Origin: Neobacillus dielmonensis | GTDB lineage: Bacteria > Bacillota > Bacilli > Bacillales > Cytobacillaceae | DNA: 64,000 nucleotides | Assembly: GCF_000612665.1 (NCBI RefSeq) | Contig: NZ_HG942078.1 | Span: 1-64,000, forward strand | Reading direction: 5' to 3' | Shown here: positions 45,823-56,600 of the stretch, one piece after another | Numbering within the stretch: the stretch's first letter is position 1 | How the letters are laid out: every line of letters begins with the position of its first letter | Position numbers and translations under genes: made by a program | The notes under the pieces: generated by a model | What the model was told of the DNA's origin: nothing | Database searches by the model: none | Seen by the model: only the letters and a program-made list of their open reading frames with translations

Positions 45823-46731
45823 TTAAAGCTCTTTTGTTATAGCAACAACATCCACTGTCTCCTGCTGCTTCAATTGTCGTTGTCTCGACTTATCCCAACT
45901 AAACATAATGATATGAATAATCATGACTAGTAGTCCAAACAGCTCAACCGCGTAATCGAAATAGTACCACGATAAAGTAGCTGTTATATCATAAAACGAA
46001 TGGATTAGCACTGTCACCCATAGGTTGCGTGTCCACAACAGGATGATCCCAAACAAAAATCCCATATTGGCAAATGTGACAATCGCCCCAATTTTAACTG
46101 GCCATGGCTCAACCGTATCTAACGTATGGTCAACACCGAAAAAGATCGATGTCCAAAACAGGGCCAGCATGACGAAGATATCTCTCCTCCCCGTCTCCCA
46201 ACGGCGTGAAAAGATCTTTTTACAAACTATGAGGATCAGTATCATATAGGAAAGCCGCCAAACCTCTTCTAAGCCAGCAAGCGAATCCGTGTATATATCC
46301 GCCCCAATGGTGTCCACTTGATCGATAAGTGTCCAGAGTGGAGTGGGTTGCGCTTCATCTTCTATTCCATAGTCTCCTGAAGTCTGTGTCAAAGTATAAT
46401 CTTCGACGTATTGCTCATAATTCATGCTGAAATCATCAAATGTGTAGCTTGAGTAAATATTGACTACGTAGCTGCCGAGAAAAAAAATCAAAAAGCCGCC
46501 TGTAAATTGGAGCATAAGCCTGCGCTTTGGCCTTTGATCAATCGTTTGTGGCTGAAGGTGGCGATGTAGCTTTAAACCGACAAAAAAGGACGAGACCATC
46601 AAAGCATCATATAAGGTACTAGCCAAATAGCTGTAACGATTCAAATAGAGGAGAATTTCTGCCCCAAATGTGACCATCAGGATGGCCACAAACAATTTTT
46701 TGGATATCGTTTCGGTTAAATTTGTTGTCAT
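45823..46731 (-). CDS. CPBP (CAAX-like) intramembrane metalloprotease
   Basis: A 302-residue membrane protein with about eight segments. The CPBP/Abi motifs are present: EEVWR (EExxxR), a following FFGVDHTLD with the conserved His, and a third HSFYDI. An unusual soluble insertion (about 115-155, Asp/Glu/Thr-rich) lies between early segments. Family members process prenylated or membrane peptides; some take part in bacteriocin immunity. ATG 46731 follows GAGAGG and is chosen over the frame's first codon. A short membrane peptide is encoded 50 bp upstream on the same strand. Confidence 0.82.
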   Translation of the reverse strand: MTTNLTETISKKLFVAILMVTFGAEILLYLNRYSYLASTLYDALMVSSFFVGLKLHRHLQPQTIDQRPKRRLMLQFTGGFLIFFLGSYVVNIYSSYTFDDFSMNYEQYVEDYTLTQTSGDYGIEDEAQPTPLWTLIDQVDTIGADIYTDSLAGLEEVWRLSYMILILIVCKKIFSRRWETGRRDIFVMLALFWTSIFFGVDHTLDTVEPWPVKIGAIVTFANMGFLFGIILLWTRNLWVTVLIHSFYDITATLSWYYFDYAVELFGLLVMIIHIIMFSWDKSRQRQLKQQETVDVVAITKEL

Positions 46732-46781
46732 ACAAGCCTCTCCCTGGAACAAAATAATGCTTTTTAAAACCTAAATATCAC

Positions 46782-46877
46782 TTATTTTGTTAATAATCGA
46801 ACAGCCAGTATCCCAAAACTATTTAGTATAACGATGAATATGAAACAAGCAATCATCCACTTCCCAAACCTAGACAT
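46782..46877 (-). CDS. 31-residue single-pass membrane peptide
   Basis: The ATG at 46877 has AAGGGG eight bases upstream. The product is MSRFGKW, followed by a strongly hydrophobic stretch of about 20 residues (MIACFIFIVILNSFGILA) and a short basic end. It is in the same direction and 50 bp upstream of the CPBP protease gene, so both may be on one transcript. Function unknown; it could be a protease substrate or partner, which is speculation. Confidence 0.55.
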   Translation of the reverse strand: MSRFGKWMIACFIFIVILNSFGILAVRLLTK

Positions 46878-47050
46878 GGCCAGCACCCCTTAGACGAGTG
46901 TAAATCTCCTGAGAAAAGACTAACATATCATAAGATAATAATAGTAATAATTTAACATATTGCGAGTTAAATATCATTAACAAATATACAAACCGATTTG
47001 CATATATTTTTTTCCCCTACTACTTTACTATCATAATTTAACGTTAGATT

Positions 47051-48061
47051 TTATCTTACCTTAATAAGTTTATGTCGGATTAGAGAAACTAAAAACGACA
47101 GACCAAAAGTAGAAAATACGATTGGGACGGCATAATAAATCACCTGAGGCTGCGACTTAAATACATTAGTAAATACATATTGATAAACAAATTTATCTGT
47201 AATATTGGAGGCTAAATAAATATCAAGAGACAATATAGAAATAAGCGAAAGGATTTTTGCAATAAAGTTTACTTTAATATTAATGTCATAAAATAAAAGG
47301 AAGAAAATTGTTGCATGAATGACAACTACCAGAGAGGAATAATAACCTGCCGCCCCTGTAAAGTTTCCACCGTTAGCATAATGAACCTCAATAAATGTTT
47401 CCAACAAGGTGATTAAGAGGAGTGCAACAGCACCGGTCAACTTATTGACTTTCACTTGATACTCCCTGATAAAACTTCCAATCAAATAATAGGTCAATGG
47501 ATAAATGCCTACCCAAAAGTCAGGAAAAAAAAGGACTTCTCTCGCTTTAAGATTAAAGAATGTTGGAACACCTGTAATAAAAAGGAATACAAGAATTAAC
47601 ACGACCTTTTGTTTCTTGGTTGCAATGTTTTTATAAAGTATATTGATATAAGGGCTAAGTAAGAATAATCCAATAAACATATTTATATACCATGAGTAGT
47701 TGTTAGCATTGAAATTTAAAACCATTGCCAACCATTCTATTGCAGTCTTATGTTCTTTAAAATAATATTTTCTTACCATAATCGCTATTATTGAATAAAA
47801 CAGATAAATGATTAAAATGGGGATAATTTTCTTGAAATACTGTTTGGTTGGCTTTTTTTCAAGTTGCAAATAACCTGTAATAATTAAAAATAAGGGTACA
47901 CAGATTAAGAAACTCATTCGGGCAAAGACTTGTACATCCATATTTTTCCCAATTAAGGGTGTTGAATAAAACTCAGTATTTAAAAAGAAATGAACAGAGA
48001 CAACAAAAAACGTAGCAAATACCTTTACTAAGTCAATTCCAGTTTTTCTGTTAGATATCAT
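47051..48061 (-). CDS. Acyltransferase-3 family membrane protein
   Basis: A 336-residue membrane protein with about ten segments. GIDLVKVFATFFVVSVHFF contains the conserved His and VPLFLIITGYLQL the second family motif, so unlike the acyltransferase at 3215 this one keeps the full N-terminus. It probably O-acetylates a wall polymer or peptidoglycan-associated glycan (OatA/WecH type, without the SGNH domain). A AGAAGGATC site precedes the ATG. No partner gene is adjacent. Confidence 0.85.
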   Translation of the reverse strand: MISNRKTGIDLVKVFATFFVVSVHFFLNTEFYSTPLIGKNMDVQVFARMSFLICVPLFLIITGYLQLEKKPTKQYFKKIIPILIIYLFYSIIAIMVRKYYFKEHKTAIEWLAMVLNFNANNYSWYINMFIGLFLLSPYINILYKNIATKKQKVVLILVFLFITGVPTFFNLKAREVLFFPDFWVGIYPLTYYLIGSFIREYQVKVNKLTGAVALLLITLLETFIEVHYANGGNFTGAAGYYSSLVVVIHATIFFLLFYDINIKVNFIAKILSLISILSLDIYLASNITDKFVYQYVFTNVFKSQPQVIYYAVPIVFSTFGLSFLVSLIRHKLIKVR

Positions 48062-48369
48062 GTTGAAGGATCCTTCTTCCAGTTCTGATCTACTTGTAAA
48101 ACTTTCTATGCCACAATAACTATAGTATTAAATTATATAAAGTATAAAATGTCAATAATCTATTTTTCACCGGATACCTGTTCAATATTTAGAAATAACG
48201 TTTAGTTATTTTGTAACTATACTCCGAGTACGCTTTCTTATCATCTCCGCTCAAAATCCATTCTATCAATGTTTAATATTGTTATTTTCTGGATACAACG
48301 TTCATATGATGTACAAGCCAGCAGTGTCCGACTTCCTAGTTATATAACTTTTGAATAGGGGTCATATAG
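48062..48369. other. Divergent intergenic region
   Basis: 308 bases between the acyltransferase and the small exported protein. AT-rich; no gene, clear operator or hairpin was seen. Confidence 0.4.
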
Positions 48370-48666
48370 ATGAGACGTTTCATTTCCATTATTTTTGTTT
48401 TAATCCTTGTAGTTGTGTTGTCATCTACAAATCCGAAGCGGTCCGAGTATATTGACTGGATGAATCAGCAATCAATGGACCAGTCTTCCAACATTCTGCA
48501 GAAGGGCTTTTTGTCAGTGGCCGGAAAAACTATTTTCGATGCGGGAACCACAGAAAAGGACTATTACTTGTTTACCATCTATAAAACAGACTTTTCTGAT
48601 GTTGGTATGGGAACGGTCACCGCTCTGGGGATCTTTAATCAATTTATTCCGCTCTCAAAAAAATAA
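48370..48666 (+). CDS. DUF4359-like small exported protein
   Basis: A 98-residue protein with an N-terminal membrane or signal segment (FISIIFVLILVVVLSSTNP) and a small alpha/beta domain ending GTVTALGIFNQFIPL, which resembles DUF4359 proteins of Bacillus. Function unknown. A weak AGGGG site precedes the ATG. It is convergent with the large membrane protein gene and shares a terminator with it. Confidence 0.7.
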   Translation: MRRFISIIFVLILVVVLSSTNPKRSEYIDWMNQQSMDQSSNILQKGFLSVAGKTIFDAGTTEKDYYLFTIYKTDFSDVGMGTVTALGIFNQFIPLSKK

Positions 48667-48667
48667 A

Positions 48668-48704
48668 GAAAACAGGCTGACATCCTGTGTCAGCCTGTTT
48701 TATG
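48668..48704. terminator. Bidirectional terminator
   Basis: AAACAGGCTGACA pairs perfectly with TGTCAGCCTGTTT around a 5-base loop, with A and T runs outside. It lies between the ends of two convergent genes. Confidence 0.9.
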
Positions 48705-48705
48705 T

Positions 48706-50472
48706 TTATTCCACCTTTTCCACTTGGAAAACAGGAACCTGTACGGTTTCACCGGTATCCGTTGTGATGGTGTCATAGCTATTAAACGTACCAATGAAAT
48801 AAGAGCTATAATAGCTATTTATCTGTGAAGCACCCTTAAGGAGTAAATAACTAATTTCAGGCTGGTAAGTAGCATAATTATAGGTTTGGCTAATCTTTAC
48901 CAGCGGCCCTTTACTGGAGTTCGTTTCAATACTGGCATTAAACCGTACCTTCTGCCCGTAATACTGGGTAATATTCTGAACATTAATATCTATATAATCC
49001 ACTTTAATTTTTGAAAAGCGGAATTGCCCATAATAGTCTGGTTCATAGTAGGCCAACTCCCCTTCTCCTTGACCGACAGGGTTATCAACCAAAAGCATCC
49101 CATCCGGTTCGGCCGTAAGATTATCAGCCTCAACGTTAAGGATTTGGTCCAGCGTGTTGCCCTTGACCTCGTAAGCCATGTAACGGTGCTTGCGGGTGGT
49201 AGATTTAGCATCGACAAAAATCATTGGCACATCGGAACCAGTGAAGCTGTTTTTCAAATCCAGCTTATTAACAGTTGTACCACTTGGAAGTGTCCCGTTC
49301 GAAACTGTCATATCCTGTTCACCGGTCAGTTTGCCAAAATAAACGCTCCCATCCGCAGCAACAGCAGCCACTGCACTATCTGCCCCCCACTTATTTCGGA
49401 CATTGACGAACTGTGGAAATTCTTTGTCAGGATATAATCGCTGCAGAACACGAATTGGTTCATATCGATCCCAAGCCAAGTTGGTATCAGCAATTAGCTG
49501 TTCGGTGTCCTCTAACGGTTTCAGATCCTCATAGAGTTTCACCGCATCCTCATACTTGTTAACTTCTGCCAATTTCTTGGCATTTGATAGTAACTCATTC
49601 TTAGTTTTTTCAATATAGACGATGACATTTGATTCGTCCATTTTCGCTGACAGCTTTTTAATGGAGTTCGCCTGTTCAGCAAAGGCAGCATAGTCCTTAG
49701 CTTCCATAGAGGTTTTTAGGACCTTTAGTAAATACTCATCAAGCGTCGAGACCAGCCATTCACTGTCAATCGAGAAGCTAGATAGCATCCCGAACTGGCG
49801 GTTGGCTTCTGAGACAAGGTCTATTAATGATTCATCTGCTGTAATCAGTTGGTTCAATTGGTCCTGATAATATTTTAAAAATATGTCTTTAATTTCGTTT
49901 GTTTTGGCGAATTTGCCACCATAATATTCTGCAGGAATCTTATTTAGCTTGTTATAGATGGTTTCTTCATTATCCTTATTTTTTAGACTGGCAATCTCTT
50001 TACTTTTTATTTTTGAAAAATATGACTGTAAATCCTTATCGAGTCCTGTCAAGGCTAGCATTTCTTGATACATGTCTTTTTTGACTGGGCTTGCCCCAAG
50101 CCATTTTTTCTGATTGTTTTGCCATTCCTCATATATAACCACCAATTCTTCCAAATTCTCGTGGTCATAATCGTCGGCTGCTTTTTCATCCCAATCCTCC
50201 ATTTTCTCGCGGATAGGGGACAGGATGGATAGCTTTTCATTTATTTCCTTATTATGATCGGTAACCGCAACGTTTAGCTTTGCAGCCCGGAACATTTTTT
50301 CTGCTGCAACTAAATCACCTTTTTGAAAGAGATTCATGGCCTCTTCAAAAACAGACAGCTTCTCATGAGCAAGAATAATCTTTCCACCAACGAGAACCAG
50401 CATAAGGACAAGCAAAATGAGAATAAAATTTCGTGAAAAGTGAACTTTTTTATAGACGGTCAGTTTAAACAT
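48706..50472 (-). CDS. Membrane-anchored protein with helical repeats, unknown function
   Basis: A 588-residue protein: a short cytoplasmic N-terminus, one membrane segment (about 16-36), a long helical region with TPR-like units (FEEAMNLFQKGDLVAAEKMF; also KYEDAVKLYEDLKPLED near 310), and a beta-rich outside C-terminus (about 370-588). Not recognised. It is 13 bp downstream of the zinc-ribbon membrane protein gene and is the last gene of the divergent set facing the VWA/tubulin-like/GTPase genes. Such layout suggests it is part of that system, at the outer face of the membrane. That is inference. Confidence 0.75.
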   Translation of the reverse strand: MFKLTVYKKVHFSRNFILILLVLMLVLVGGKIILAHEKLSVFEEAMNLFQKGDLVAAEKMFRAAKLNVAVTDHNKEINEKLSILSPIREKMEDWDEKAADDYDHENLEELVVIYEEWQNNQKKWLGASPVKKDMYQEMLALTGLDKDLQSYFSKIKSKEIASLKNKDNEETIYNKLNKIPAEYYGGKFAKTNEIKDIFLKYYQDQLNQLITADESLIDLVSEANRQFGMLSSFSIDSEWLVSTLDEYLLKVLKTSMEAKDYAAFAEQANSIKKLSAKMDESNVIVYIEKTKNELLSNAKKLAEVNKYEDAVKLYEDLKPLEDTEQLIADTNLAWDRYEPIRVLQRLYPDKEFPQFVNVRNKWGADSAVAAVAADGSVYFGKLTGEQDMTVSNGTLPSGTTVNKLDLKNSFTGSDVPMIFVDAKSTTRKHRYMAYEVKGNTLDQILNVEADNLTAEPDGMLLVDNPVGQGEGELAYYEPDYYGQFRFSKIKVDYIDINVQNITQYYGQKVRFNASIETNSSKGPLVKISQTYNYATYQPEISYLLLKGASQINSYYSSYFIGTFNSYDTITTDTGETVQVPVFQVEKVE

Positions 50473-50485
50473 ATGCTATTCCTTT

Positions 50486-51418
50486 CTACGAAACAAACCG
50501 CTTGAAATCGGGATCGTAATTGTACTTCACAGAAACCAAACTTTTTGTTTTATCGCCTAGGCTTCCCCAATTGATATCAGGATTGGCATGAAGAATACTG
50601 CAAAGCCTCAATACCCTTTCTTTTGGGAAATAGTCGAGATATTCCTCAATAAACTCTGAAAACTCCATTATATAAAGCTTCATTCTCAGTGCCGTTCCCG
50701 CCACCGTAATCAGGGAGTCCATTCCAAAGTCCCTAATAACCTCTTCTTTAAATTGAACAAAATAGCCAATACATTTTTTGGTCACCAAGCTGCGATTAAT
50801 TTTGATGGCCTCTAATGTATACGTGACAAAATCTGGGTCATAGCCTGAGGGAACAAGCCCTTCAATCTCCAGTTCCATATCACTGCGCAAGATCATATCA
50901 TTCAATAACTTTACCTGACGTAACTTTATCGCATCGTTCAAGATAAAGTCGCCAATTTCGCGATACTTTTCATATGCCATTGATAGCATGTTATCCCTCG
51001 CTTCTTCCTCGGCCAACACCGTATCATAGTGGATACCGGACTTTATTTTTGAAAGGTCACTACGGAGCAGTAACTTAAGCTGTATGAAGTTTTCAGATTT
51101 AAAGTAGAAAAAGGTCAAAACCACATACAATAAACAAAAGACTAACCCGGCTATTAAGGAGTAGTACAGCGTTTTTACAGTAGGCGCACCGACAATTCCT
51201 ATACAGACCAAGATTAAAATTAGACAAGCTTCATTAAACAACTTATTTCTTACGATGGATTTTATCAGACTATCCAATTCCACAAAGGTGGAGCCGCAAG
51301 TTGGGCAGTGATGATCTTTTAACACAGAGTAGCGATTGCATTTTTTGCACATTTTCAGCTTTTGAAAGCGGAACTTGGTCCGATTCTTTTTCGTCAATTG
51401 TACTGCCTGCTTAGCCAT
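50486..51418 (-). CDS. Zinc-ribbon membrane protein, unknown function
   Basis: A 310-residue protein. The N-terminus has a basic run and a zinc ribbon (CKKCNR and CPTCGS, about 25-45), followed by two membrane segments (about 65-110) and a helical cytoplasmic domain. Not recognised beyond that. ATG 51418 has a GGGGG site and overlaps the preceding small gene by eight bases (ATGGCTAA), so the two are coupled. The zinc ribbon recalls the one in the GTPase of the divergent operon. Confidence 0.75.
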   Translation of the reverse strand: MAKQAVQLTKKNRTKFRFQKLKMCKKCNRYSVLKDHHCPTCGSTFVELDSLIKSIVRNKLFNEACLILILVCIGIVGAPTVKTLYYSLIAGLVFCLLYVVLTFFYFKSENFIQLKLLLRSDLSKIKSGIHYDTVLAEEEARDNMLSMAYEKYREIGDFILNDAIKLRQVKLLNDMILRSDMELEIEGLVPSGYDPDFVTYTLEAIKINRSLVTKKCIGYFVQFKEEVIRDFGMDSLITVAGTALRMKLYIMEFSEFIEEYLDYFPKERVLRLCSILHANPDINWGSLGDKTKSLVSVKYNYDPDFKRFVS

Positions 51419-51560
51419 TGGCTTCCCCCTCATTCAGCATGATGATTAATTCATCATCGACTTCTTGAAAGTTGCCGCTGTTTCGTTTATTTTTCATCAA
51501 CTTATAAGCTTTCCAACAAAGAATGATTACTAGAAGACTAGTAAAGCCAATGCTATACAT
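51411..51560 (-). CDS. Small single-pass membrane protein
   Basis: 49 residues: one membrane segment (YSIGFTSLLVIILCWKAY) and a charged tail. ATG 51560 is eight bases from AAGGGG; the frame's earlier ATG lacks such a site. It starts the divergent minus-strand set and overlaps the zinc-ribbon gene. Confidence 0.7.
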   Translation of the reverse strand: MYSIGFTSLLVIILCWKAYKLMKNKRNSGNFQEVDDELIIMLNEGEANG

Positions 51561-51780
51561 ATAAAATTCCCCTTTTGTTTTATTATGTGACAATTTTCCA
51601 CAAAATTTCCCATTATTTTACCAAAAAATACATTACCTTATATTATTCTAGTACTATTATAATATTTCTAGACGAGAATTGTTTGGGAAACTACTGGTAA
51701 CGGTGGTAAAATGGTAGTATCATGCAATTTTTGCGGTGATGGATCGAAATTACAGGAAAACTGCTTAGTGGGGGTTCACA

Positions 51781-53550
51781 ATGTTTAAAAAATGGATTAG
51801 TAGTTTTATTGTCATCACTATTCTTCTTTGGCATTTCAGTTTGCTAAATTCACTGGCGGCCAGCCCGATAAATTCCAGCTCCCGGATTGAGGGAATGCTG
51901 GTTGTGGATGTCAGCAATTCGATGAAGAGCAGTGATCCCAATAATATTAGCAGTGAAGCGATGAAAATGTTTGTCGACATGGCCTCCCTTAAAGGAGATA
52001 AAATCGGGGCTATCGCCTATGCCGATAAAGTCATGCGTGAAAAGGCGCTTGTCTCGATAAATTCGGAACAAGACAAGCAAGATTTAAAAGACTTCATCGA
52101 TTCCGTGGACAAATATACTTACACAGATTTATCAGCGGGAGTGAAGGAAGCCGTTAAAGTTTTAGATTCCAGCCATGAACAAGGCTACTACCCGCTAATC
52201 GTTCTTTTGGCGGATGGAAATAACGAACTGGACCCTAAAGGCTCCAGGACACTCGACCAGGCAAACGCTGATTTGAATCAAGCAGTTGCCGATGCGAAAG
52301 CAAAAGGGTATCCGATTTATACAATCGGGTTAAACGCCAATGGCAAGCTCAATAAAGATGTCCTCTCGAATGTGGCATCCAGCACGAATGGAAAATTCTT
52401 TGAGGCGAATTCAGCTGACCAGCTTCCGGATATTCTCAGCGAAATTTTTGCCAATCACTTAAAATTAAAAATCGTTCCGGTGGACGAGATGGTGGCAAAT
52501 GGTGACTTCCAAGATGTAAAAATAAATGTCCCGAACGAAAATGTCTTAGAAGCCAACATTTCCATGATTTCCAGCCAGCCAGTGGAAGTGAAGCTCGTGG
52601 ATCCATCTGGCAAAGAAGTCCCTATTCCTTCCGACCAAGCCCTGCTTTCTCAATCACGGACTTATTCGATGGTGAAGCTCACCAAGCCGCTACAGGGAGA
52701 TTGGACGCTTAAAGTCAAAGGAGTTCCCCAAGATAAGATTGATATCAACCTGATCTTTAACTACGACTTGCAGCTAAAAATGGACCCACTATCCAAGCAA
52801 AGTTACAAGTCTGGAGATACGGTGAAAATTAATGCCTATTTTGAAGATAACGGGACCCAATTAACAGATACAGCCATTTATAAATCAATGAAATCCAAAG
52901 TTTTAGTAAAGGATCTGGACAATGGAAAAACAGAAGAGGTCAGCTTATCAGCTGGAGATAAAGGCTTTTCCGGCCAGTTTAAACTGGGGAATTCAAGCAG
53001 TTATGAAGTAAACGTAAAAGCAGAGGATAACAGTTTCTTCCGTGAAACGGCACCGCAAAAAATTACGGTGCAAAAAAAGGCTGCTGTACCTATAACAAAA
53101 TCTAAAACAGATGAAGATAAACCATTCCCATGGCTAACAGCAGCTCTCATTGCCTTGGGTGTCCTAATAATGGCTGTCTTGCTCTACTTCCTAGTTAAAA
53201 AGTGGAAAGAGAACAACCGCGGCTTCAGCGGACAAATGGTGGTTGAAATAAAGGATGAAGATACCGGTGAACGATCCAATCCGCAATATAGAAAATTAAA
53301 AGGGTTTAAAGGAAAATTCCAACTTCATCAGCTATTGGGACTAAATCCGGAATTTGCCGAGACCAATCAAATTGTCTTTAAACCAGCTGCCGGTGATTCG
53401 CTACTTATTATAAATCAATCCAACTGCACTATTGAAAAAAGCGGCAGGGCGATTGACGCTAAGAAAGGCCAGATCATTAAACGGAACGACCGCTTGAGAA
53501 TTGTTTTAAAACAAGTGAATAAATCCGTTTATATTGAATATATCAGTTAA
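51781..53550 (+). CDS. Secreted/membrane VWA-domain protein
   Basis: A 589-residue protein with a signal peptide (cut near NSLAAS), an outside von Willebrand factor A domain (about 36-225) with intact MIDAS residues (VVDVSNSMKS, Asp43-Ser45-Ser47; later LLADGNNELD), a beta-rich part (about 230-440), one membrane segment (about 452-474) and a cytoplasmic C-terminal domain (about 480-589) that is beta-rich and could be FHA-like, without clear proof. The ATG has GGGGG six bases upstream. It heads the plus-strand operon with tubulin-like and GTPase genes. It may sense outside or membrane state by metal-dependent ligand binding. Confidence 0.85.
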   Translation: MFKKWISSFIVITILLWHFSLLNSLAASPINSSSRIEGMLVVDVSNSMKSSDPNNISSEAMKMFVDMASLKGDKIGAIAYADKVMREKALVSINSEQDKQDLKDFIDSVDKYTYTDLSAGVKEAVKVLDSSHEQGYYPLIVLLADGNNELDPKGSRTLDQANADLNQAVADAKAKGYPIYTIGLNANGKLNKDVLSNVASSTNGKFFEANSADQLPDILSEIFANHLKLKIVPVDEMVANGDFQDVKINVPNENVLEANISMISSQPVEVKLVDPSGKEVPIPSDQALLSQSRTYSMVKLTKPLQGDWTLKVKGVPQDKIDINLIFNYDLQLKMDPLSKQSYKSGDTVKINAYFEDNGTQLTDTAIYKSMKSKVLVKDLDNGKTEEVSLSAGDKGFSGQFKLGNSSSYEVNVKAEDNSFFRETAPQKITVQKKAAVPITKSKTDEDKPFPWLTAALIALGVLIMAVLLYFLVKKWKENNRGFSGQMVVEIKDEDTGERSNPQYRKLKGFKGKFQLHQLLGLNPEFAETNQIVFKPAAGDSLLIINQSNCTIEKSGRAIDAKKGQIIKRNDRLRIVLKQVNKSVYIEYIS

Positions 53551-53562
53551 GCAGTCACATCC

Positions 53563-53590
53563 TGTCAGGTCCATTAACAAGGGCCTGACA
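53563..53590 (+). other. Intercistronic hairpin
   Basis: TGTCAGGTCC pairs with GGGCCTGACA (one G-U pair). Only a short T-poor tail follows, so it is more likely an attenuator or mRNA-stability element between the VWA and tubulin-like genes than a full terminator. Confidence 0.55.
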
Positions 53591-53662
53591 AAATAATGAA
53601 GCTAAACGTTCATTTTTAACGTCCATATTTTATAGGAATTGCAGCCAAGGAGGAAAAATGGC

Positions 53663-56600
53663 ATGAGAGCAAGTGTAAAAGAACACATTCAACAATTAGA
53701 TGTCTCCATGGGTGGAGGAATCATTTCAGAGAAGATCCGTGTTGATACGATTGACAATCCGATGCTTGTGATTGGACTTGGCGGTACAGGGATTGATGCC
53801 CTATTGAGACTGAAATATCAAGTCAACCGCAGGTTTAAACTACCGGAAGATCCTATTTCCAAAAAGAAAAAGGAAAAGCCCAATAACATTGAATTTTTGG
53901 CGTTTGAAACGAATGAACAGGACAAGAACAAAAAGTACAAGGGAATTGGATTAGATCCAATTAAAGAATATGTTGAACTATCTAACCCGGAAATCGGCAG
54001 CGTGCTGTCCAACCGCAGCACAATGGAGCCATATATTAAGGACTGGTTATCACCGGAATTGTCGATAACAGATGGAATCAGTGGGGCATCCGGTATCCGT
54101 CAAGCAGGTCGACTGCTGATGTTTACTAAAATCAATGAAGTCGTACAAAAGATTGACACGAAAATCAATGCCGTACTCGAAGGAACAGGAAAGCGGCTTT
54201 ATGTCTTCATCCTCACCGGACTTTCTGGCGGAACAGGAAGCGGCTGTTTCCTTGATATCGCCTACATCGTTAGAGGCATTATGACTAAAAAATATGGATC
54301 GGCTGGTTCTGACCGTCTAAACATCCTTGGCTATCTCTTTACCCCAGACGTGAATTTGTCCAAGAAAGGGATCAGCTACCATACAGCCGAATATATCGAA
54401 AAGAATGGCTATGCAGCGTTAAAAGAGCTTGACTATTGGATGAATACAGAAGAAAGAAATGAACGATGGATTCAGAAATACGGCAATATGCTGACGGTAA
54501 ACTCGCAATTACCACCATTTAACCTTTGCCATCTCATCTCAGGGACCAATCTCGGTGGAAAATGGCTGGAGAATGCGTATGATTACTGCATGAATGTAAC
54601 GGCGGAAAACATCACGAACTTCATGGCCAGTGAAGATAAATTCTCTGATGAATTTGCGATTCATGACTATATCAGTAATATCCACGCAAATATTGCTGGA
54701 ATGCATAAACCGTATGCAGCTAATTACCTATACAACGTTATCGGCGCTGCTACTGCCGAGATTCCTATTGAAGAAATGACAACATATGTCGGTTATAAGT
54801 TATTTGAAAAAATGAACAGTATGTTTGAGTCCAATCCGGACCAAACAGACGTCGATCAATTTGCGAAGAAACTCCGGATTGATCCGGATTCGCTTCACCA
54901 ACGATTTAATGAGCGTGTTCCTGAAGCCCTTTCCGGCTATGAAAATAGTGAACGGTTCTCCTATAACAATGTGATTAAAACTTCTGTAACCAATTTAGAT
55001 GAGGAATTATCGAGAGAATATTTACTTAAGGCAAAGGAACAATATCGCAAATGCAAACGACAGCTTCCAGGCGAAATTATGGAAGAGTTCCGCCGCCAAG
55101 TCGAAAGAATGTTTTTAAATCCGAAAAAAGGGCCAATATATGCATCACGCCTAATTTACTCCAAGGATAGTTTTTGTTTATTAACCACTATCCAAGTATA
55201 TATTGATGGTTTGCGCGACCGCTTAGAACGGCTGCCGAAAACAATTCAATCAGAACAGGAGTATGCTTTCAATAAGCTGGAAGATGCCAAAAGTGCCTTC
55301 ATTTCAAAAGATAAGAAAAAGAACGCTTATATTGAGGCTAAGCTAAATGAGTACTATGCCCGTGCCGAAAAAGAACGAATTGAAGAAATGATTGAGTTCT
55401 ATGAAGACCTGTCTCAGCAAATCAACAGCCAAAATAACAAGATTTATGAAGTTTATAAAGAAATTCTGGATGCGCTAAAAAATATTTTCCAAAAGAACGC
55501 CAATATCTTGATCAATGGTGAAGAAGTTAGACAGGACAATAATGCGACCTACTACTGGCAAGTCGTCAGCGTTCCAGATGTCGCCCGTGAAATCCAGAAT
55601 ATGTTTAACTCAAAAGATGGAGAGCTGCTAATCCAACATTGGTCGGAAATGCTCCTTGAAAAGTCAGCTTTTTGGGTTAATGAAACCGATATTGATATCA
55701 TCGGCACTGTTTCCGATTTCTTAGGTGACCAGTTCGGCGAATTGATTACCAAATCAATGGAGGACTTTTTACGGATTAAATACGGCGACGATCAGCCAAT
55801 CGACCGGATTATTGAAGAAAGAATCGCAGCACGCCTTGATAAGGATGCACTGCCTGTATTCCACCTGAGGGACAGTCATGGCTCACTCCACTTTCCAGAG
55901 TGGGGATTTGTTTCCCTTCCTGTGAAGGCGCCAAACATTTATGCAGGGATCAAAAATTATCAGAAGAGTTCGTTCTCTAATTTCACGGTTAAGCAAAGTG
56001 AACTCAAGAATCGAATTTTCTGGTTAAATACGAAAAATGGCATTCCATTGTATTCCTATTCACCATTGCAAAAGTATGAAGAAACCTATGAAAAAACGAT
56101 ATTAGAAAAAGAAGGAATTGGCCGCCATCTCGTGCAAACAGAGAAGGATAACTGGGCTTATCTCCCTTCCCCAATCCCTGAAAGATCATGGGGAGACACG
56201 TACCGGAATGAGCGCCTCCAGGCGTACAACGCCAGCGTTCGCAGCCTATTTGATCAAGCCATCGGGTTTAAGGTGATTACCGAGAAAACGTCTGAGCAAA
56301 ATACGAGTGCAAGATTCCAATGCCATTTTACAAAAGAAATCAGCATTTCTGACCTATACGCTCAGCATGAAATTGATCCAAAACAACTCAACAAGGCCAG
56401 CCTCGGAAGCCTAAAACAAGTTCACCGGAAGCTGAAGGAACTGTTTAACGGCGGCATGGATCCAGACGGCGCTAGCGATATCTTTGGCAGTACCAATGTG
56501 GATATGGCCAAGGAGAACTTTATCCGCTCTCCTAAACTGATTGAGCAAGTAAAACAAGAAGTAACTAAATATAGTTTGATCCAAGAAAAAATGACCGAGA

